A program made the position numbers and the translations under genes. Below, one piece after another: positions 15,963 through 25,657 of a stretch of 64,000 nucleotides of DNA. How positions within the stretch are numbered: the stretch's first letter is position 1; each line of letters begins with the position of its first letter. Source of the DNA: Pedobacter sp. ASV12 (GTDB taxonomy: Bacteria; Bacteroidota; Bacteroidia; Sphingobacteriales; Sphingobacteriaceae). The DNA lies in the NCBI RefSeq assembly GCF_016429155.1, contig NZ_JAELUC010000009.1, forward strand, positions 1 to 64,000. The letters are read 5' to 3'. The notes beneath the pieces were generated by a model. The model saw only the letters and a program-made list of their open reading frames with translations. It did not search any database and was not told the DNA's origin.

Positions 15963-17309
15963 ATGAAACCACAACTTTACATTTTACTTTTTTGTCTGAG
16001 TTGGATCATCCCAGCCCAAGCCCAGCAAAAAGATACCACGGCAAGCTTCAGTCTGCAGGAGGCCATCTCCTTTGCATTAACCCATCAGGCTGATGTAAAA
16101 AATGCCAAAATAGACGAGCAAATCGCGGCAAATACCGTTAAAAAGACCTTTGGCATTGGCCTGCCCCAGGTAAGCGCAAGCGCCGATTTTAACGACTTCC
16201 TCAAAGTGGCCACCAGTTTAGTACCCGCCATCTTTTTTGACAAGGATGCGGCTCCCGGAACTTTTATTCCAGTGCAATTTGGCGTAAAGTACAACTCAAC
16301 AGCAGGCATTAATGCCAGTCAGCTGCTTTTTGACGGCACCTACCTGGTAGGGTTAAGGGCATCGAAAACCTATAAAGAGCTCAGCACCAAAAACAGTGCG
16401 CGGACCCGAATTGAAACCGCCGTTGCGGTTACCAAAGCCTATTATTCTGTTTTGGTAAGCGGCGAGCAGCTAACATTGCTAGATGCCAACATAGCCAGCT
16501 TAAAAAAATCGCTCAACGATACCGAGGCCATGTTCAAAAATGGTTTTGCCGAAAAGATCGATGCCGACAGGCTGAGCGTACTTTACAATAATGCGCAAAC
16601 CGAAAGGGAAAATGTAGTGAGGATGCTGGCCTTAAACCTTAACCTGCTGAAATTTCAGATGGGATTAACCGTAAACAGCAACCTAACGCTCAAGGATAAA
16701 ATTGGTGAGATCAATGTAGATCAAGTACCTGTTTTAAGCGATAGCAGTGCCTATCACAAAAGGATTGAATATTCGATCCTGCAAACGCAGCTCAAACTGA
16801 ACGAGTTGGATGTAAAAAGATACAAAAGCGCATTTTTGCCTAGTTTATCGGCATTCGGCAGCTATTCGCTAAGTTTCCAAAACGACAGGTTTGCTGATTT
16901 GTACGACAAGAACTTCCCTACATCGGTAATCGGCCTGAAGCTTTCTATTCCGATCATTTCTGGTGGCCAAAAACTTTACGACGTTAGAAATGCAAAACTG
17001 GAGGTACTTAAAACCCAGAACAACATCAACAACCTGGCGAATTCGATCAATCTGGAAGTTTCGCAAGCGCAGACCAACTTCGTGAACGGCCAAAAATCGC
17101 TTCAAAACCAAAAAAGGAATATGGCCCTAGCCCAAGAGGTATTGCGTGTAACCAAAATCAAGTATGAACAAGGCGTAGGCTCCAACCTGGAGGTAACCAC
17201 CGCCGAAACCTCGCTTAAAGAAGCCCAAAACAACTATATCAATGCTTTATACGATATGCTCATCAACAAGGTAAATCTGGATAAGGCCCTAGGAAACATC
17301 AATTATTAA
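15963..17309 (+). CDS. TolC-family outer-membrane channel (operon 2)
   Basis: 448 residues from the ATG at 15963. That start opens a clean signal peptide (MKPQLYILLFCLSWIIPAQA, then QQK); a longer frame begins inside tetR and lacks this property. Two efflux-protein repeats follow, with the late motif KYEQGVGSNLEVTTAETSLK at the second hairpin. It forms the outer-membrane duct for the pump at 18522. It is clearly diverged from the operon 1 channel, much more than the two repressors are from one another. Confidence 0.92.
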   Translation: MKPQLYILLFCLSWIIPAQAQQKDTTASFSLQEAISFALTHQADVKNAKIDEQIAANTVKKTFGIGLPQVSASADFNDFLKVATSLVPAIFFDKDAAPGTFIPVQFGVKYNSTAGINASQLLFDGTYLVGLRASKTYKELSTKNSARTRIETAVAVTKAYYSVLVSGEQLTLLDANIASLKKSLNDTEAMFKNGFAEKIDADRLSVLYNNAQTERENVVRMLALNLNLLKFQMGLTVNSNLTLKDKIGEINVDQVPVLSDSSAYHKRIEYSILQTQLKLNELDVKRYKSAFLPSLSAFGSYSLSFQNDRFADLYDKNFPTSVIGLKLSIPIISGGQKLYDVRNAKLEVLKTQNNINNLANSINLEVSQAQTNFVNGQKSLQNQKRNMALAQEVLRVTKIKYEQGVGSNLEVTTAETSLKEAQNNYINALYDMLINKVNLDKALGNINY

Positions 17310-17330
17310 ACCTTACAAAACCATCACATA

Positions 17331-18416
17331 ATGAAAAGAGTATTATTCATTTCAGTAATTGCCATTTTGGCCGCCTGCTCCAAGCCAAAAGACAAAAAAG
17401 CAGAACTAGCCGAGCTCAAGCAAAAACGCGCAGAGCTTGATGGCCAAATTGCCAAATTGGAAAAAGAAGTAGGTGGCAAAGATTCGTTGGCCACCAAAGA
17501 CGTAACGGTTTACGACGTGAAATCGGCCCCTTTTTACAACTATATAGAAATACAGGGCAAAGTTGATGCCGAGCAAAACGTAGAGGTCAATCCCGAAATG
17601 CAGGGCATTGTAACTGCCGTTTATGTTAAGATTGGCCAAACCGTAAGCAAAGGCCAGGTATTGGCTCAGATAGACGACAATGTGTTGCGCCAAAACATTG
17701 CCCAACTGCAAACACAGTTAGATTTGGCCAACAATTTGTACAATCGCCAAAAAAATCTTTGGGACCAAAAAATTGGCACCGAAGTACAATACCTCAATGC
17801 GAAAAGCCAAAAAGAAGGCTTAGAACGCCAAATGAACGTGTTGCGTACCCAACAGGGGCAATTTAAAATCAAGTCGCCCATTTCGGGCAGCGTAGAGCAG
17901 ATGGACCTGAAAGTAGGCCAGGCGGCCGCTCCGGGCATGCAAGCCATCAGGATTGTCAATGCCAACACCTTAAAAGCCAAGGCACAGGTTGCCGAAGCCT
18001 ATTTGGGCAAAATTGGCCAGGGCGATAATGTAAGGGTAATCTTCCCTGATTTGCAAGACAGTTTAACCACCAAGGTATCATTCGCCTCTAAGGTGGTTGA
18101 CCAGGCTTCGCGCAGCTTCAACATCGAGGTTAACCTCCCATCGAACAAAAAATACCGCGCCAATATGATTTCGGTATTAAAGGTGGTCGACTACTCAAAT
18201 CCTAATGCCATCATCGTTCCGGTAAATGCCATCCAAAATGCCGAAAACGGAAAATATGTAATGGCTGTGGTTAACGGAAAAGCCCAACGTACCAACATCA
18301 GCATTGGCAGGACCATAGACGGCAAAACCGAAGTGCTTTCGGGCCTCAAGGCTGGCGATAAAATCGTAGTAACTGGGGTGGAAGACCTGAACGAGGGCGA
18401 TCCGGTTAAATATTAA
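17331..18416 (+). CDS. RND efflux adaptor lipoprotein (operon 2)
   Basis: 361 residues. The N-terminus is a lipoprotein signal with lipobox LAAC (C16), so the adaptor should be lipid-anchored in the inner membrane. A charged coiled coil occupies about residues 24-48. Lipoyl halves follow (GIVTAVYVKIGQTVSKGQVL and FKIKSPISGSVEQMDLKVG) with a helical hairpin between, then the beta-barrel and membrane-proximal domains. It couples the RND pump to TolC. Unlike its operon 1 counterpart it has a lipobox and an N-terminal coiled coil. Confidence 0.92.
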   Translation: MKRVLFISVIAILAACSKPKDKKAELAELKQKRAELDGQIAKLEKEVGGKDSLATKDVTVYDVKSAPFYNYIEIQGKVDAEQNVEVNPEMQGIVTAVYVKIGQTVSKGQVLAQIDDNVLRQNIAQLQTQLDLANNLYNRQKNLWDQKIGTEVQYLNAKSQKEGLERQMNVLRTQQGQFKIKSPISGSVEQMDLKVGQAAAPGMQAIRIVNANTLKAKAQVAEAYLGKIGQGDNVRVIFPDLQDSLTTKVSFASKVVDQASRSFNIEVNLPSNKKYRANMISVLKVVDYSNPNAIIVPVNAIQNAENGKYVMAVVNGKAQRTNISIGRTIDGKTEVLSGLKAGDKIVVTGVEDLNEGDPVKY

Positions 18417-18425
18417 TTAGAAAAT

Positions 18426-18508
18426 GAATGAGTGATTCAATGAGTGAATTGGAATGTGGCGACTGATCCGCGGGCATTCAATCATTCAAAACTCAATCAT
18501 TCAAAATT
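18426..18508. repeat. Inverted word-repeat between adaptor and pump genes
   Basis: The left arm (18426-18451) holds GAATGAGTGA twice in degenerate form. The right arm (18475-18508) holds CATTCAATCATTCAAA-type words, the reverse complement, also twice. The arms can form an imperfect stem that ends 13 bases before the pump ATG. It may affect mRNA stability or pump translation. Confidence 0.6.
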
Positions 18509-18521
18509 AAACCCTAAACAA

Positions 18522-21500
18522 ATGAAAGACGTTAACAAAGAGTTTAAACCTTCGAGTTGGGCCATCGACAATAAAACGGCAATTTATATCATCACCATCA
18601 TGATTTCGATTGCGGGTTTGTTTGCCTATAACTCTACGCCAAAAGAAAATTTTCCGGAAGTAATCATCCCGAAAATCTTTATACAAACCACCTACCCTGG
18701 TACTTCGCCAGAGAACATGGAAACCTTAGTAACCAAGCAATTGGAAAAAGAAATCAAGGGTACGCAGGGACTGAAGAAAATCACCTCCAACTCTTACCAG
18801 GATTTCTCGATCATCACGGCCGAATTTGGCACAGATGTGGATATCAAAGATGCCAAGCAACGCGTAAAAGATGCGGTTGACAAGGCCAAAACAGACTTGC
18901 CCAACGACTTGCCCGACGATCCTGTGGTGCAAGACATCAACCTGTCTGATTTGCCGATCATGTACCTGAACATTTCGGGCAATTTTGACTTGAAGAAACT
19001 GAAGGAATATGCCGACGACATCCAAGACCGTATCGAGGCCTTGCCAGAAATTTCGGGTGTTGATATTGTTGGGGCTTTGGATCCGGAAATCCAGATTACG
19101 GTTGACATGAACAAAATGGCAGCCGCGCAAATTACCTTTACAGACATCGCCAATGCGGTAGGTGGCGAAAACGTGAACGCCTCTGGAGGTACCGTAAAAA
19201 TGGATGGCCTGCGCCGTACGCTGAACATCAAAAAAGAGTTTAAAAACGCAGAGCAGATTGCCAATCTGGTCATTAAAACCCCTACCGGGGCTGCTGTTTA
19301 CCTCAGAGACATCGCCGAAGTAAAAGATGCCTTTAAGGAGCAAAACAGTTATGCGCGCCTGTATGGCAAAAACGTAATTACGCTGAACGTGAAGAAACGT
19401 TCGGGACAAAACCTCATTGAGGCTTCTGACAAAATCAATCAGATTATTGCCGATATGAAGGCCCACTCCTTACCCAAAAGCCTGGAAATCAAAATTACCG
19501 GCGACCAATCCGACCAAACTCGTGTAACCTTGCACGACTTGATCAACACGATTATCATCGGCTTTATCTTGGTAACCATCATCCTCATGTTCTTTATGGG
19601 GGTAACCAATGCCTTGTTCGTGGCTTTATCGGTTCCGCTTTCCATGTTCATCGCCTTCTTGTCGATGCCGTTTTTGGGTGGCTTGTTTGGTTTCAGCTTT
19701 ACCATGAACATGATCGTACTCTTCTCTTTCCTACTGGGATTGGGCATTGTGGTAGATGATGCCATTGTGGTAATCGAGAACACCCACCGTATTTTCGATA
19801 ACGGCAAGGTACCAATTGTTAAAGCGGCCAAAACCGCAGCCGGCGAGGTTTTCGTGCCTGTATTTTCGGGTACCCTAACCACATTGGCTCCGTTCTTTCC
19901 CTTGCTGTTCTGGCCAGGAATTATCGGCAAGTTTATGTTCTTTTTACCGGTTACGCTCATTGTTACCCTATTTGCCTCGCTGATTGTAGCTTATATCATC
20001 AACCCGGTATTTGCAGTCGATTTTATGGCGCATGATGACCATTCGGCCAATAAAAAACCACATTTTGATCAAAAAACCAGGAAAAACCTCTTGATCATGG
20101 GCATTATTGCCATAGCAGGTTATTTGATCAATATCGGCTTGGGCAATTTTGTGGTTTTCCTCGCCTTGCTGTACCTGCTTAACCATTTCTTCTTAACCAA
20201 TGCGGTTAAAACATTTCAGAACAAGATTTGGCCTGGCTTCCAAAACCGATATGTTAAAGTATTGCATTGGGCAGTGGAGCATCCTAAAAAATTAATCTGG
20301 GGTACTTTCGGCTTGTTCTTTTTAACCCTGTTTGTTTTTGTTACCCTGGTAGGCACCGGCCGGCAAAAAATCATCTTCTTCCCTTCGGCCGACCCGAACT
20401 TTGTGTATGTATACGTAGGCATGCCTGTGGGTACCGACCAAGCTTATACCAATGAAGTGGTGCGAAACGTAGAACAAAAAGTAACCAAGGTATTGAGCAA
20501 AAACGGCAAGATAGATCCCGTAGTAACTTCTATCATTTCGAACGTAACCGTAGGCGTAACCGATCCGCAGGACGAAGACCAGGGCGAATACCCGAACAAA
20601 GGAAAAGTAACCGTTGCTTTTGTCGAATTTGGCAAGCGTAACGGCGTCAATACGGCTACCTACCTCGACAAAATAAGGGAAGCCGTTAAGGGTATTCCTG
20701 GTGCCCAAATATCGGTTGCCCAAGAGCAGGGCGGTCCGCCAACAGCTAAGCCAATCAGTATCGAAATTACCGGCGACAACCTGGATTCGATTGTAAACAC
20801 TTCAGAAAGACTGAAAAAATACCTGGTGAACAAACAGATTGCCGGTGTAGAGGAGTTGAGATCGGATTTCCAGAACAACAAGCCTGAAGTCATTTTTGAC
20901 ATCGACAGGGAAAGGGCTAATCGTGAAGGCATTTATACGGGCCAAATTGCACTTGACTTGCGTGCGGCTCTATATGGACGTGAAATTTCCAAATTCAGAG
21001 ATGAAAAAGAGGATTATGAAATCAACGTGCGTGCCAAAGACGACCAGAAAAACAACCTTGAGGTGCTCCGCAACATGAAAATGACCTATCGCGATATGGC
21101 GATGGGTGGACAGATCAGGCAGGTGCCGATTTCTTCTTTCACCAATATCGACTATGTGAATACTTACGGCGGCATTAAGCGCAAGCAACAAAAAAGGATC
21201 ATCATCCTATCGTCAAACGTATTGAGCGATGCCAACCCTAACCAGGTGGTAGCCAACGTAGCCCAGGAAGTGGCCCAGTTTAAGGCACCAAGGGGCGTTG
21301 AAATCAGAATGGCCGGCGACCAGGAGGAACAGGCCGAAACGATGGGCTTCTTGTTAAAAGCATTTTTAATTGCCATAGGCACGATTTTGATCATTTTGGT
21401 AACCCAATTCAACTCCATCAGTAAGCCCATCATTATCTTGGTCGAGGTATTGTTCAGCTTGATCGGCGTATTGGGGGGCTGCATCCTCTTCAACATGCCG

Positions 21501-21977
21501 TTCTCAGTGATGATGTCGATGCTGGGTATTGTGGCTTTAATTGGCATCGTTGTAAGGAACGGTATTTTGCTGGTAGAATTTACCGAGTTGATGGTGAGCC
21601 AGGGCATGAGCGTAAAAGACGCCGTCATAGAGGCCGGTCGTACGCGTATGACCCCGGTATTGTTAACGGCAACAGCTACCATGCTGGGCCTAATTCCGCT
21701 GGCGGTTGGCTTAAATATCGACTTTGTGAAGTTGTTTACCGAGCTGAACCCGCACATTTATTTCGGCGGCGATAACGTAGCTTTCTGGGGGCCATTGTCG
21801 TGGACCATGATTTTCGGGCTGAGCTTCGCTACATTCCTCACCCTCATTTTGGTTCCTTGCATGTATATCGTGATGGATAAAAACTCGAGGGCCATTAAAG
21901 GCTGGTTCAAGAAAAAACCGGTGACAGAGGCCAACCATGAGGCAACTGATGAGGCAAGCGATTTAGCCGCACACTAA
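18522..21977 (+). CDS. RND-family efflux pump, inner-membrane permease (operon 2)
   Basis: 1151 residues from the ATG at 18522 (MKDVNKEFKPSSWAIDNKTA), preferred over an upstream in-frame ATG that would translate the word-repeat spacer. It has the AcrB-like layout, with proton-relay D412 and D413 in GIVVDDAIVVIENTHRIF. It is about 90 residues longer than pump 1. Much of the extra length is an additional hydrophobic stretch after the first half (HFDQKTRKNLLIMGIIAIAG and following, about residue 528), suggesting extra membrane helices near the middle. A terminator follows at 21997-22034. Substrate unknown. Confidence 0.93.
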   Translation: MKDVNKEFKPSSWAIDNKTAIYIITIMISIAGLFAYNSTPKENFPEVIIPKIFIQTTYPGTSPENMETLVTKQLEKEIKGTQGLKKITSNSYQDFSIITAEFGTDVDIKDAKQRVKDAVDKAKTDLPNDLPDDPVVQDINLSDLPIMYLNISGNFDLKKLKEYADDIQDRIEALPEISGVDIVGALDPEIQITVDMNKMAAAQITFTDIANAVGGENVNASGGTVKMDGLRRTLNIKKEFKNAEQIANLVIKTPTGAAVYLRDIAEVKDAFKEQNSYARLYGKNVITLNVKKRSGQNLIEASDKINQIIADMKAHSLPKSLEIKITGDQSDQTRVTLHDLINTIIIGFILVTIILMFFMGVTNALFVALSVPLSMFIAFLSMPFLGGLFGFSFTMNMIVLFSFLLGLGIVVDDAIVVIENTHRIFDNGKVPIVKAAKTAAGEVFVPVFSGTLTTLAPFFPLLFWPGIIGKFMFFLPVTLIVTLFASLIVAYIINPVFAVDFMAHDDHSANKKPHFDQKTRKNLLIMGIIAIAGYLINIGLGNFVVFLALLYLLNHFFLTNAVKTFQNKIWPGFQNRYVKVLHWAVEHPKKLIWGTFGLFFLTLFVFVTLVGTGRQKIIFFPSADPNFVYVYVGMPVGTDQAYTNEVVRNVEQKVTKVLSKNGKIDPVVTSIISNVTVGVTDPQDEDQGEYPNKGKVTVAFVEFGKRNGVNTATYLDKIREAVKGIPGAQISVAQEQGGPPTAKPISIEITGDNLDSIVNTSERLKKYLVNKQIAGVEELRSDFQNNKPEVIFDIDRERANREGIYTGQIALDLRAALYGREISKFRDEKEDYEINVRAKDDQKNNLEVLRNMKMTYRDMAMGGQIRQVPISSFTNIDYVNTYGGIKRKQQKRIIILSSNVLSDANPNQVVANVAQEVAQFKAPRGVEIRMAGDQEEQAETMGFLLKAFLIAIGTILIILVTQFNSISKPIIILVEVLFSLIGVLGGCILFNMPFSVMMSMLGIVALIGIVVRNGILLVEFTELMVSQGMSVKDAVIEAGRTRMTPVLLTATATMLGLIPLAVGLNIDFVKLFTELNPHIYFGGDNVAFWGPLSWTMIFGLSFATFLTLILVPCMYIVMDKNSRAIKGWFKKKPVTEANHEATDEASDLAAH

Positions 21978-21996
21978 AACTCCCCATTCAATAACA

Positions 21997-22034
21997 ATAA
22001 GCCCTTTAGTCTGAAAAGATTAAAGGGCTTTTCA
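21997..22034 (+). terminator. Terminator of RND operon 2
   Basis: A ten-base perfect stem (21999-22008 with 22021-22030) and a short T-rich tail, 20 bases after the pump stop. Confidence 0.85.
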
Positions 22035-22058
22035 ATTAAATTTAACCTTTTCATCAAG

Positions 22059-22087
22059 TTGGCTAAACAAGAACTTTAGTATATTCG
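22059..22087 (+). promoter_or_regulatory. Candidate promoter of the VOC gene
   Basis: TTG (22059-22061) is separated by 18 bases from TATATTCG (22080-22087), one mismatch from TAnnTTTG, 20 bases before the ATG. Confidence 0.4.
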
Positions 22088-22107
22088 TATAACCAAAAAC
22101 CACAAAA

Positions 22108-22503
22108 ATGAACTATAAAAGTGCAATTAGTTGGTTCGAAATACCAGCTTCGGATTTAGACAGGGCGACCAAATTTTACGAAACCATTATGGGCATCGAA
22201 TTGATCCCAATGGATATGGAAGGCATGAAAATGCGCCTGTTTCCGGTAGCAGACATGATGAACGACATTGGTGGGGCTATTGTTGACCGTGGCGATTTTT
22301 ACAGCATCTCGTCAACAGACGGCGTACTGATCTATCTTAACGGAAATCCAGACGTACAACAGGCCTTAGACAAAGTAGAAGCGGCCGGTGGCAAGATTGT
22401 CGTTCCGAAAACAGAAATTAGTCCGGAATATGGTTTTATGGCGGTGATTATTGATACCGAAGGCAATAGAATTGGCTTGCATAGCGTACCTGCATCAGCT
22501 TAA
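22108..22503 (+). CDS. VOC-family (glyoxalase/bleomycin-resistance-like) protein
   Basis: 131 residues with the paired beta-alpha-beta-beta-beta modules of the vicinal oxygen chelate superfamily. The start is AISWFEIPASDLDRATKFYETIMG and the end IIDTEGNRIGLHS. Single-chain VOC proteins of this size dimerise. This subgroup, frequent in Bacteroidota, includes predicted lyases and dioxygenase-like enzymes, but most have no assigned substrate. It is a single-gene unit. Confidence 0.88.
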   Translation: MNYKSAISWFEIPASDLDRATKFYETIMGIELIPMDMEGMKMRLFPVADMMNDIGGAIVDRGDFYSISSTDGVLIYLNGNPDVQQALDKVEAAGGKIVVPKTEISPEYGFMAVIIDTEGNRIGLHSVPASA

Positions 22504-22612
22504 CCATCACCTAACCGTTTCTTTTCTAAAAGGACCTATACTTGCGAAGTTTTTAAACGGCATGGCCCTCCACTTTGCCATGGTGAAAGGATTCATGCTT
22601 CGTCAATGTATG

Positions 22613-23800
22613 TTATCGAATGGCCTTTACCTTGGCCACAATCAGGCTGATGCAGATACCGAAGCACCCGATTACCGCATAAGAATACCTCAAACTCGAA
22701 AGTGCCGAAATATAGCCGATTAGCGGAGGCCCCATGAGGAAGCCAAAATAACTTACGCCCGAAACCATGGCCAAGGCAATGCCAGGCGCGACTTTGGTAT
22801 TGTTACCGGCAATACTGTAAACCATGGGTACAATGCCCGACACGCCAACACCTACCATCATAAAACCAATGGTGGCCGGAATAAGATAGGGAAAAACAAC
22901 CGATAGCAACATCCCACTCGAAATAACAACGCCACTTACCTGCAGCAACCTTTTCCGGCCATAGGCAGCAATAACCTTATCGCCCAAAAAACGGCCGGTA
23001 GCCATCATGATCATGAAAGAGGTATAGCCCAAAATAACCAAGGCGTGCGGTGCCTTTACAATCTCCTTAAAATAAACACCGCTCCAATCGAACATGGCTC
23101 CCTCTGTAGCCATGCTGCAAAAGCCAATAATGCCCAATTGTATCAATACGCCTTGTGGCCGGGTAAATAATTTCGGTTTTTCCTGTTGCACAGGTTTCTT
23201 GGCTTCCAGCAGATACCTATAGTTGATGCCGATGTGCACAAAGGCCAAAACAGCGATCATGCAGAAATGCAAATAGGGTGAAGCATGCAGGCTCGTCATG
23301 AGCAGACCTACCAAAGCTCCCGAAAAGCCACCAACACTCCAAGCGCCATGAAAAGAGGTCATGATAGGCTTGCCATAATAGCTCTCTCCGGCTACACCCT
23401 GCGTATTCAAAGCTATATTGCAAAGATTTCCGGTAATGCCGAATATAAACAGCATCAGTGCCAATTGCCAACCTGTATTGGCCAAAGCCAAGTTGGTTAG
23501 CGCCAAGGCATACAAAGGCGCACCAATGGTAAGCATGCGCTTGCTGCCAAAAACGGTGGTTAAACGACCAGATACCGGCATGGTAAGCAACTGGCCCAAG
23601 GGCAAGGCCAACAAAATACTGCCCAGTTGCGCATCAGAAAGCTGCAGGGCCGATTTGAGGTCGGGAATACGGCTGGCCCAGGAAGCAAAGCAAAGGCCTT
23701 GGCCAAAATAGAAAAGCGAAACCGCCAATCGCACTTTTTTCCTGCTATAAGGATGAACTATTGCATCGGAGGCGAGGATGGGCTCGGCACTTGCTGACAT
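22613..23800 (-). CDS. MFS transporter
   Basis: 395 residues from MSASAEPILAS, with twelve predicted membrane helices. An in-frame ATG 26 codons upstream would place the start inside the neighbouring terminator hairpin (23869-23890), so the shorter start is preferred. The A-motif-like loop and the central cytoplasmic loop (LEAKKPVQQEKPKLFTR) fit the major facilitator superfamily, in the YbjJ/fucose-permease-like group. Substrate is unknown; no linked metabolic genes. It is convergent with the VOC gene. Confidence 0.88.
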   Translation of the reverse strand: MSASAEPILASDAIVHPYSRKKVRLAVSLFYFGQGLCFASWASRIPDLKSALQLSDAQLGSILLALPLGQLLTMPVSGRLTTVFGSKRMLTIGAPLYALALTNLALANTGWQLALMLFIFGITGNLCNIALNTQGVAGESYYGKPIMTSFHGAWSVGGFSGALVGLLMTSLHASPYLHFCMIAVLAFVHIGINYRYLLEAKKPVQQEKPKLFTRPQGVLIQLGIIGFCSMATEGAMFDWSGVYFKEIVKAPHALVILGYTSFMIMMATGRFLGDKVIAAYGRKRLLQVSGVVISSGMLLSVVFPYLIPATIGFMMVGVGVSGIVPMVYSIAGNNTKVAPGIALAMVSGVSYFGFLMGPPLIGYISALSSLRYSYAVIGCFGICISLIVAKVKAIR

Positions 23801-23863
23801 GCTTGATTTTTTTTGGGTGGAAATAGAGCTCGCAAATTTCTTCAAATTAGCCGAGAAAAGCAT

Positions 23864-23893
23864 AAAAAAAGCCGGCAAATCTACCGGCTTTTG
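23864..23893 (-). terminator. Terminator of the choice-of-anchor I gene
   Basis: AAGCCGG (23869-23875) pairs with CCGGCTT (23884-23890); on the minus strand a run of seven T follows. It lies about 30 bases past the stop at 23920. Confidence 0.88.
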
Positions 23894-23919
23894 ATTTTGA
23901 AATGACTTTAGCCTTTGAG

Positions 23920-25443
23920 CTATAATTTATCTGGCTGAAAGAATTTAACCGTTCCGTCATCTTCATTCGATACAATTAACAAGCTCCTGCCGTTAGGGCT
24001 GTCTTTGGCTTTCACAAACAAAATGCCTTCTGGAGCATCGCCGGTTGAGAACAACTGCACAAATTTAGGCGCGGCTGGATTGCCGATATCGTAAATGGCA
24101 ATCTGGTCTACCCTCTCCATACCGATAAAGGCCAAAGTCTGCCCGTTTACCTGTGCCACAACAACACCTTCAACCTCTACGCCTTTATTGTCCGAGCGGT
24201 CGTCGTCGTATTTGCCGGCATCAATTACGCGTTGCTCTAAATCCTTGCCAATATTGGCTACCAATTGTCCGGTTGAGGCATTGATAATGCTCAGGCTTCT
24301 GCCACCGGTAGCATATAATTCGTCGTAATCACCATCGCCATCGGTGTCGCCAAAGAGCTTGGTTACGGTTAGGCGACCCAAATTAGCATCCTGCTTCAGT
24401 ACTGATGCCGTTGGAAACTTGGTTGGATCCAGTGTCAGGTCTTTCACCCTGGCTTCTTCATTAAAAGCACTGTAGGCACGGGTATCGCCTTCGTTGGCCA
24501 AGGCCAGATAGCTGGTATTGTTGACGGTGAAATGCGCAATGGCATCTGGCAGGTAAAATGCTTTGATTGGCCAGTTTTTCAATTCTTTTTTGCCATCCTT
24601 ATCGCTTACGTCAAAAGGATTTTCGGCCAGGCTGATGTCTCTTGTACCCAAAGGCATAATTTTGGTAATCGCTCCTGCAATTATGTCGATTTCGGCTACG
24701 CCATTGTTCTCCTGTAGGGTTACGTAGGCTTTTTTACTATCGGCTGCTACTGCAATGTATTCTGGTTCAATATCTTTGGCAAAGGATGCGTTCAGCCCGT
24801 AAATCCTGAATCCGTTGGCCACCAGAGTTGCCTTTTGGCTTTCGAAGCCTGAAAAATCCATGGTCTTAACCGAATAGTTATCTTTGACGTTAATAATGGA
24901 AATCGAACCTACCGGATCAACAGTATAAGTATCGTTCGGCTCGCCTTCGTTGGCCGTTAAAATGTAATTGCCATCAGGACTAAAAGTTACCATGTCGGGC
25001 ATGGCACCAACGGTGATCTTTTTCAGTTCTTCTAGGGTTGATGTTTTAATGATGACCACATCGCCATTGCCCTGCTTGTCGGCCCCATCTAAAGCTACAG
25101 CCAACAAACCATTGGAAACTGCTACGCTGTTGATGCCTGCATTATTGGGAAAGGTAATGGTTTTGACTTTACTTACCGCAGGATAGGCACTTAAATCGAC
25201 CACTTCTACTTTGGTGCCACCATCGTTGCTCACCACGAATAGTTTTTTGGTACTTGGGTCGTAGGCCGAGATTTCGGCTGCAGTGGCTCCGCCCAAATCA
25301 ATAGAGGCAATCTCCTTAAAGCTTGCCGGATTTTCTGCAACAATGGGCTCCGGAATAGGTTCATCGGTTTTTTTGTCTTTTTTACAAGACGCCAATGCCA
25401 TGGCCACAATTAACAATGCATTAAATAATTTTCTTGAGTTCAT
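23920..25443 (-). CDS. Choice-of-anchor I beta-propeller lipoprotein
   Basis: 507 residues. A lipoprotein signal with lipobox LASC (C20) is followed by a charged linker (KKDKKTDEPIPEP). The mature part is a beta-propeller-like chain of the choice-of-anchor I family: AAEISAYDPSTKKLFVVSNDG, GNYILTANEGEPNDTY and EYIAVAADSKKAYVTLQENN are hallmark stretches split along blades. It ends with GVEVEGVVVAQ and NEDDGTVKFF. Members are secreted or surface proteins, sometimes fused to phosphatases. In this phylum the acidic-poor KKDKK after the lipobox cysteine does not clearly signal surface export. Function unknown; possibly esterase-like or extracellular binding. Confidence 0.85.
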   Translation of the reverse strand: MNSRKLFNALLIVAMALASCKKDKKTDEPIPEPIVAENPASFKEIASIDLGGATAAEISAYDPSTKKLFVVSNDGGTKVEVVDLSAYPAVSKVKTITFPNNAGINSVAVSNGLLAVALDGADKQGNGDVVIIKTSTLEELKKITVGAMPDMVTFSPDGNYILTANEGEPNDTYTVDPVGSISIINVKDNYSVKTMDFSGFESQKATLVANGFRIYGLNASFAKDIEPEYIAVAADSKKAYVTLQENNGVAEIDIIAGAITKIMPLGTRDISLAENPFDVSDKDGKKELKNWPIKAFYLPDAIAHFTVNNTSYLALANEGDTRAYSAFNEEARVKDLTLDPTKFPTASVLKQDANLGRLTVTKLFGDTDGDGDYDELYATGGRSLSIINASTGQLVANIGKDLEQRVIDAGKYDDDRSDNKGVEVEGVVVAQVNGQTLAFIGMERVDQIAIYDIGNPAAPKFVQLFSTGDAPEGILFVKAKDSPNGRSLLIVSNEDDGTVKFFQPDKL

Positions 25444-25587
25444 GTCTTATCTGTTTTACGGCAAAAATATTTAGCCGGCTGCACAGAAATGTTCAACACT
25501 CATTATCATTGTGTTAACAAATCATAAACTCATCAAAAACAAAAAACATGGGTAGGCTGTGAGCCACAAACAACCGAGTTTAAAACA

Positions 25588-25623
25588 AAAAGTCCCGTAG
25601 CAAAATACTACGGGACTTTGAAA
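25588..25623 (-). terminator. Terminator of lpdA
   Basis: A perfect ten-base stem, 25591-25600 with 25608-25617, flanked by A and T tracts, 35 bases past the lpdA stop. Confidence 0.9.
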
Positions 25624-25657
25624 AAACATCTTCAAGTTCAGGGCTTCCTACCCCAGA

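Noticed and set aside
18444-18521. Upstream start for RND pump 2
   Set aside because: It would translate the degenerate word repeat, and the family N-terminus begins at 18522.
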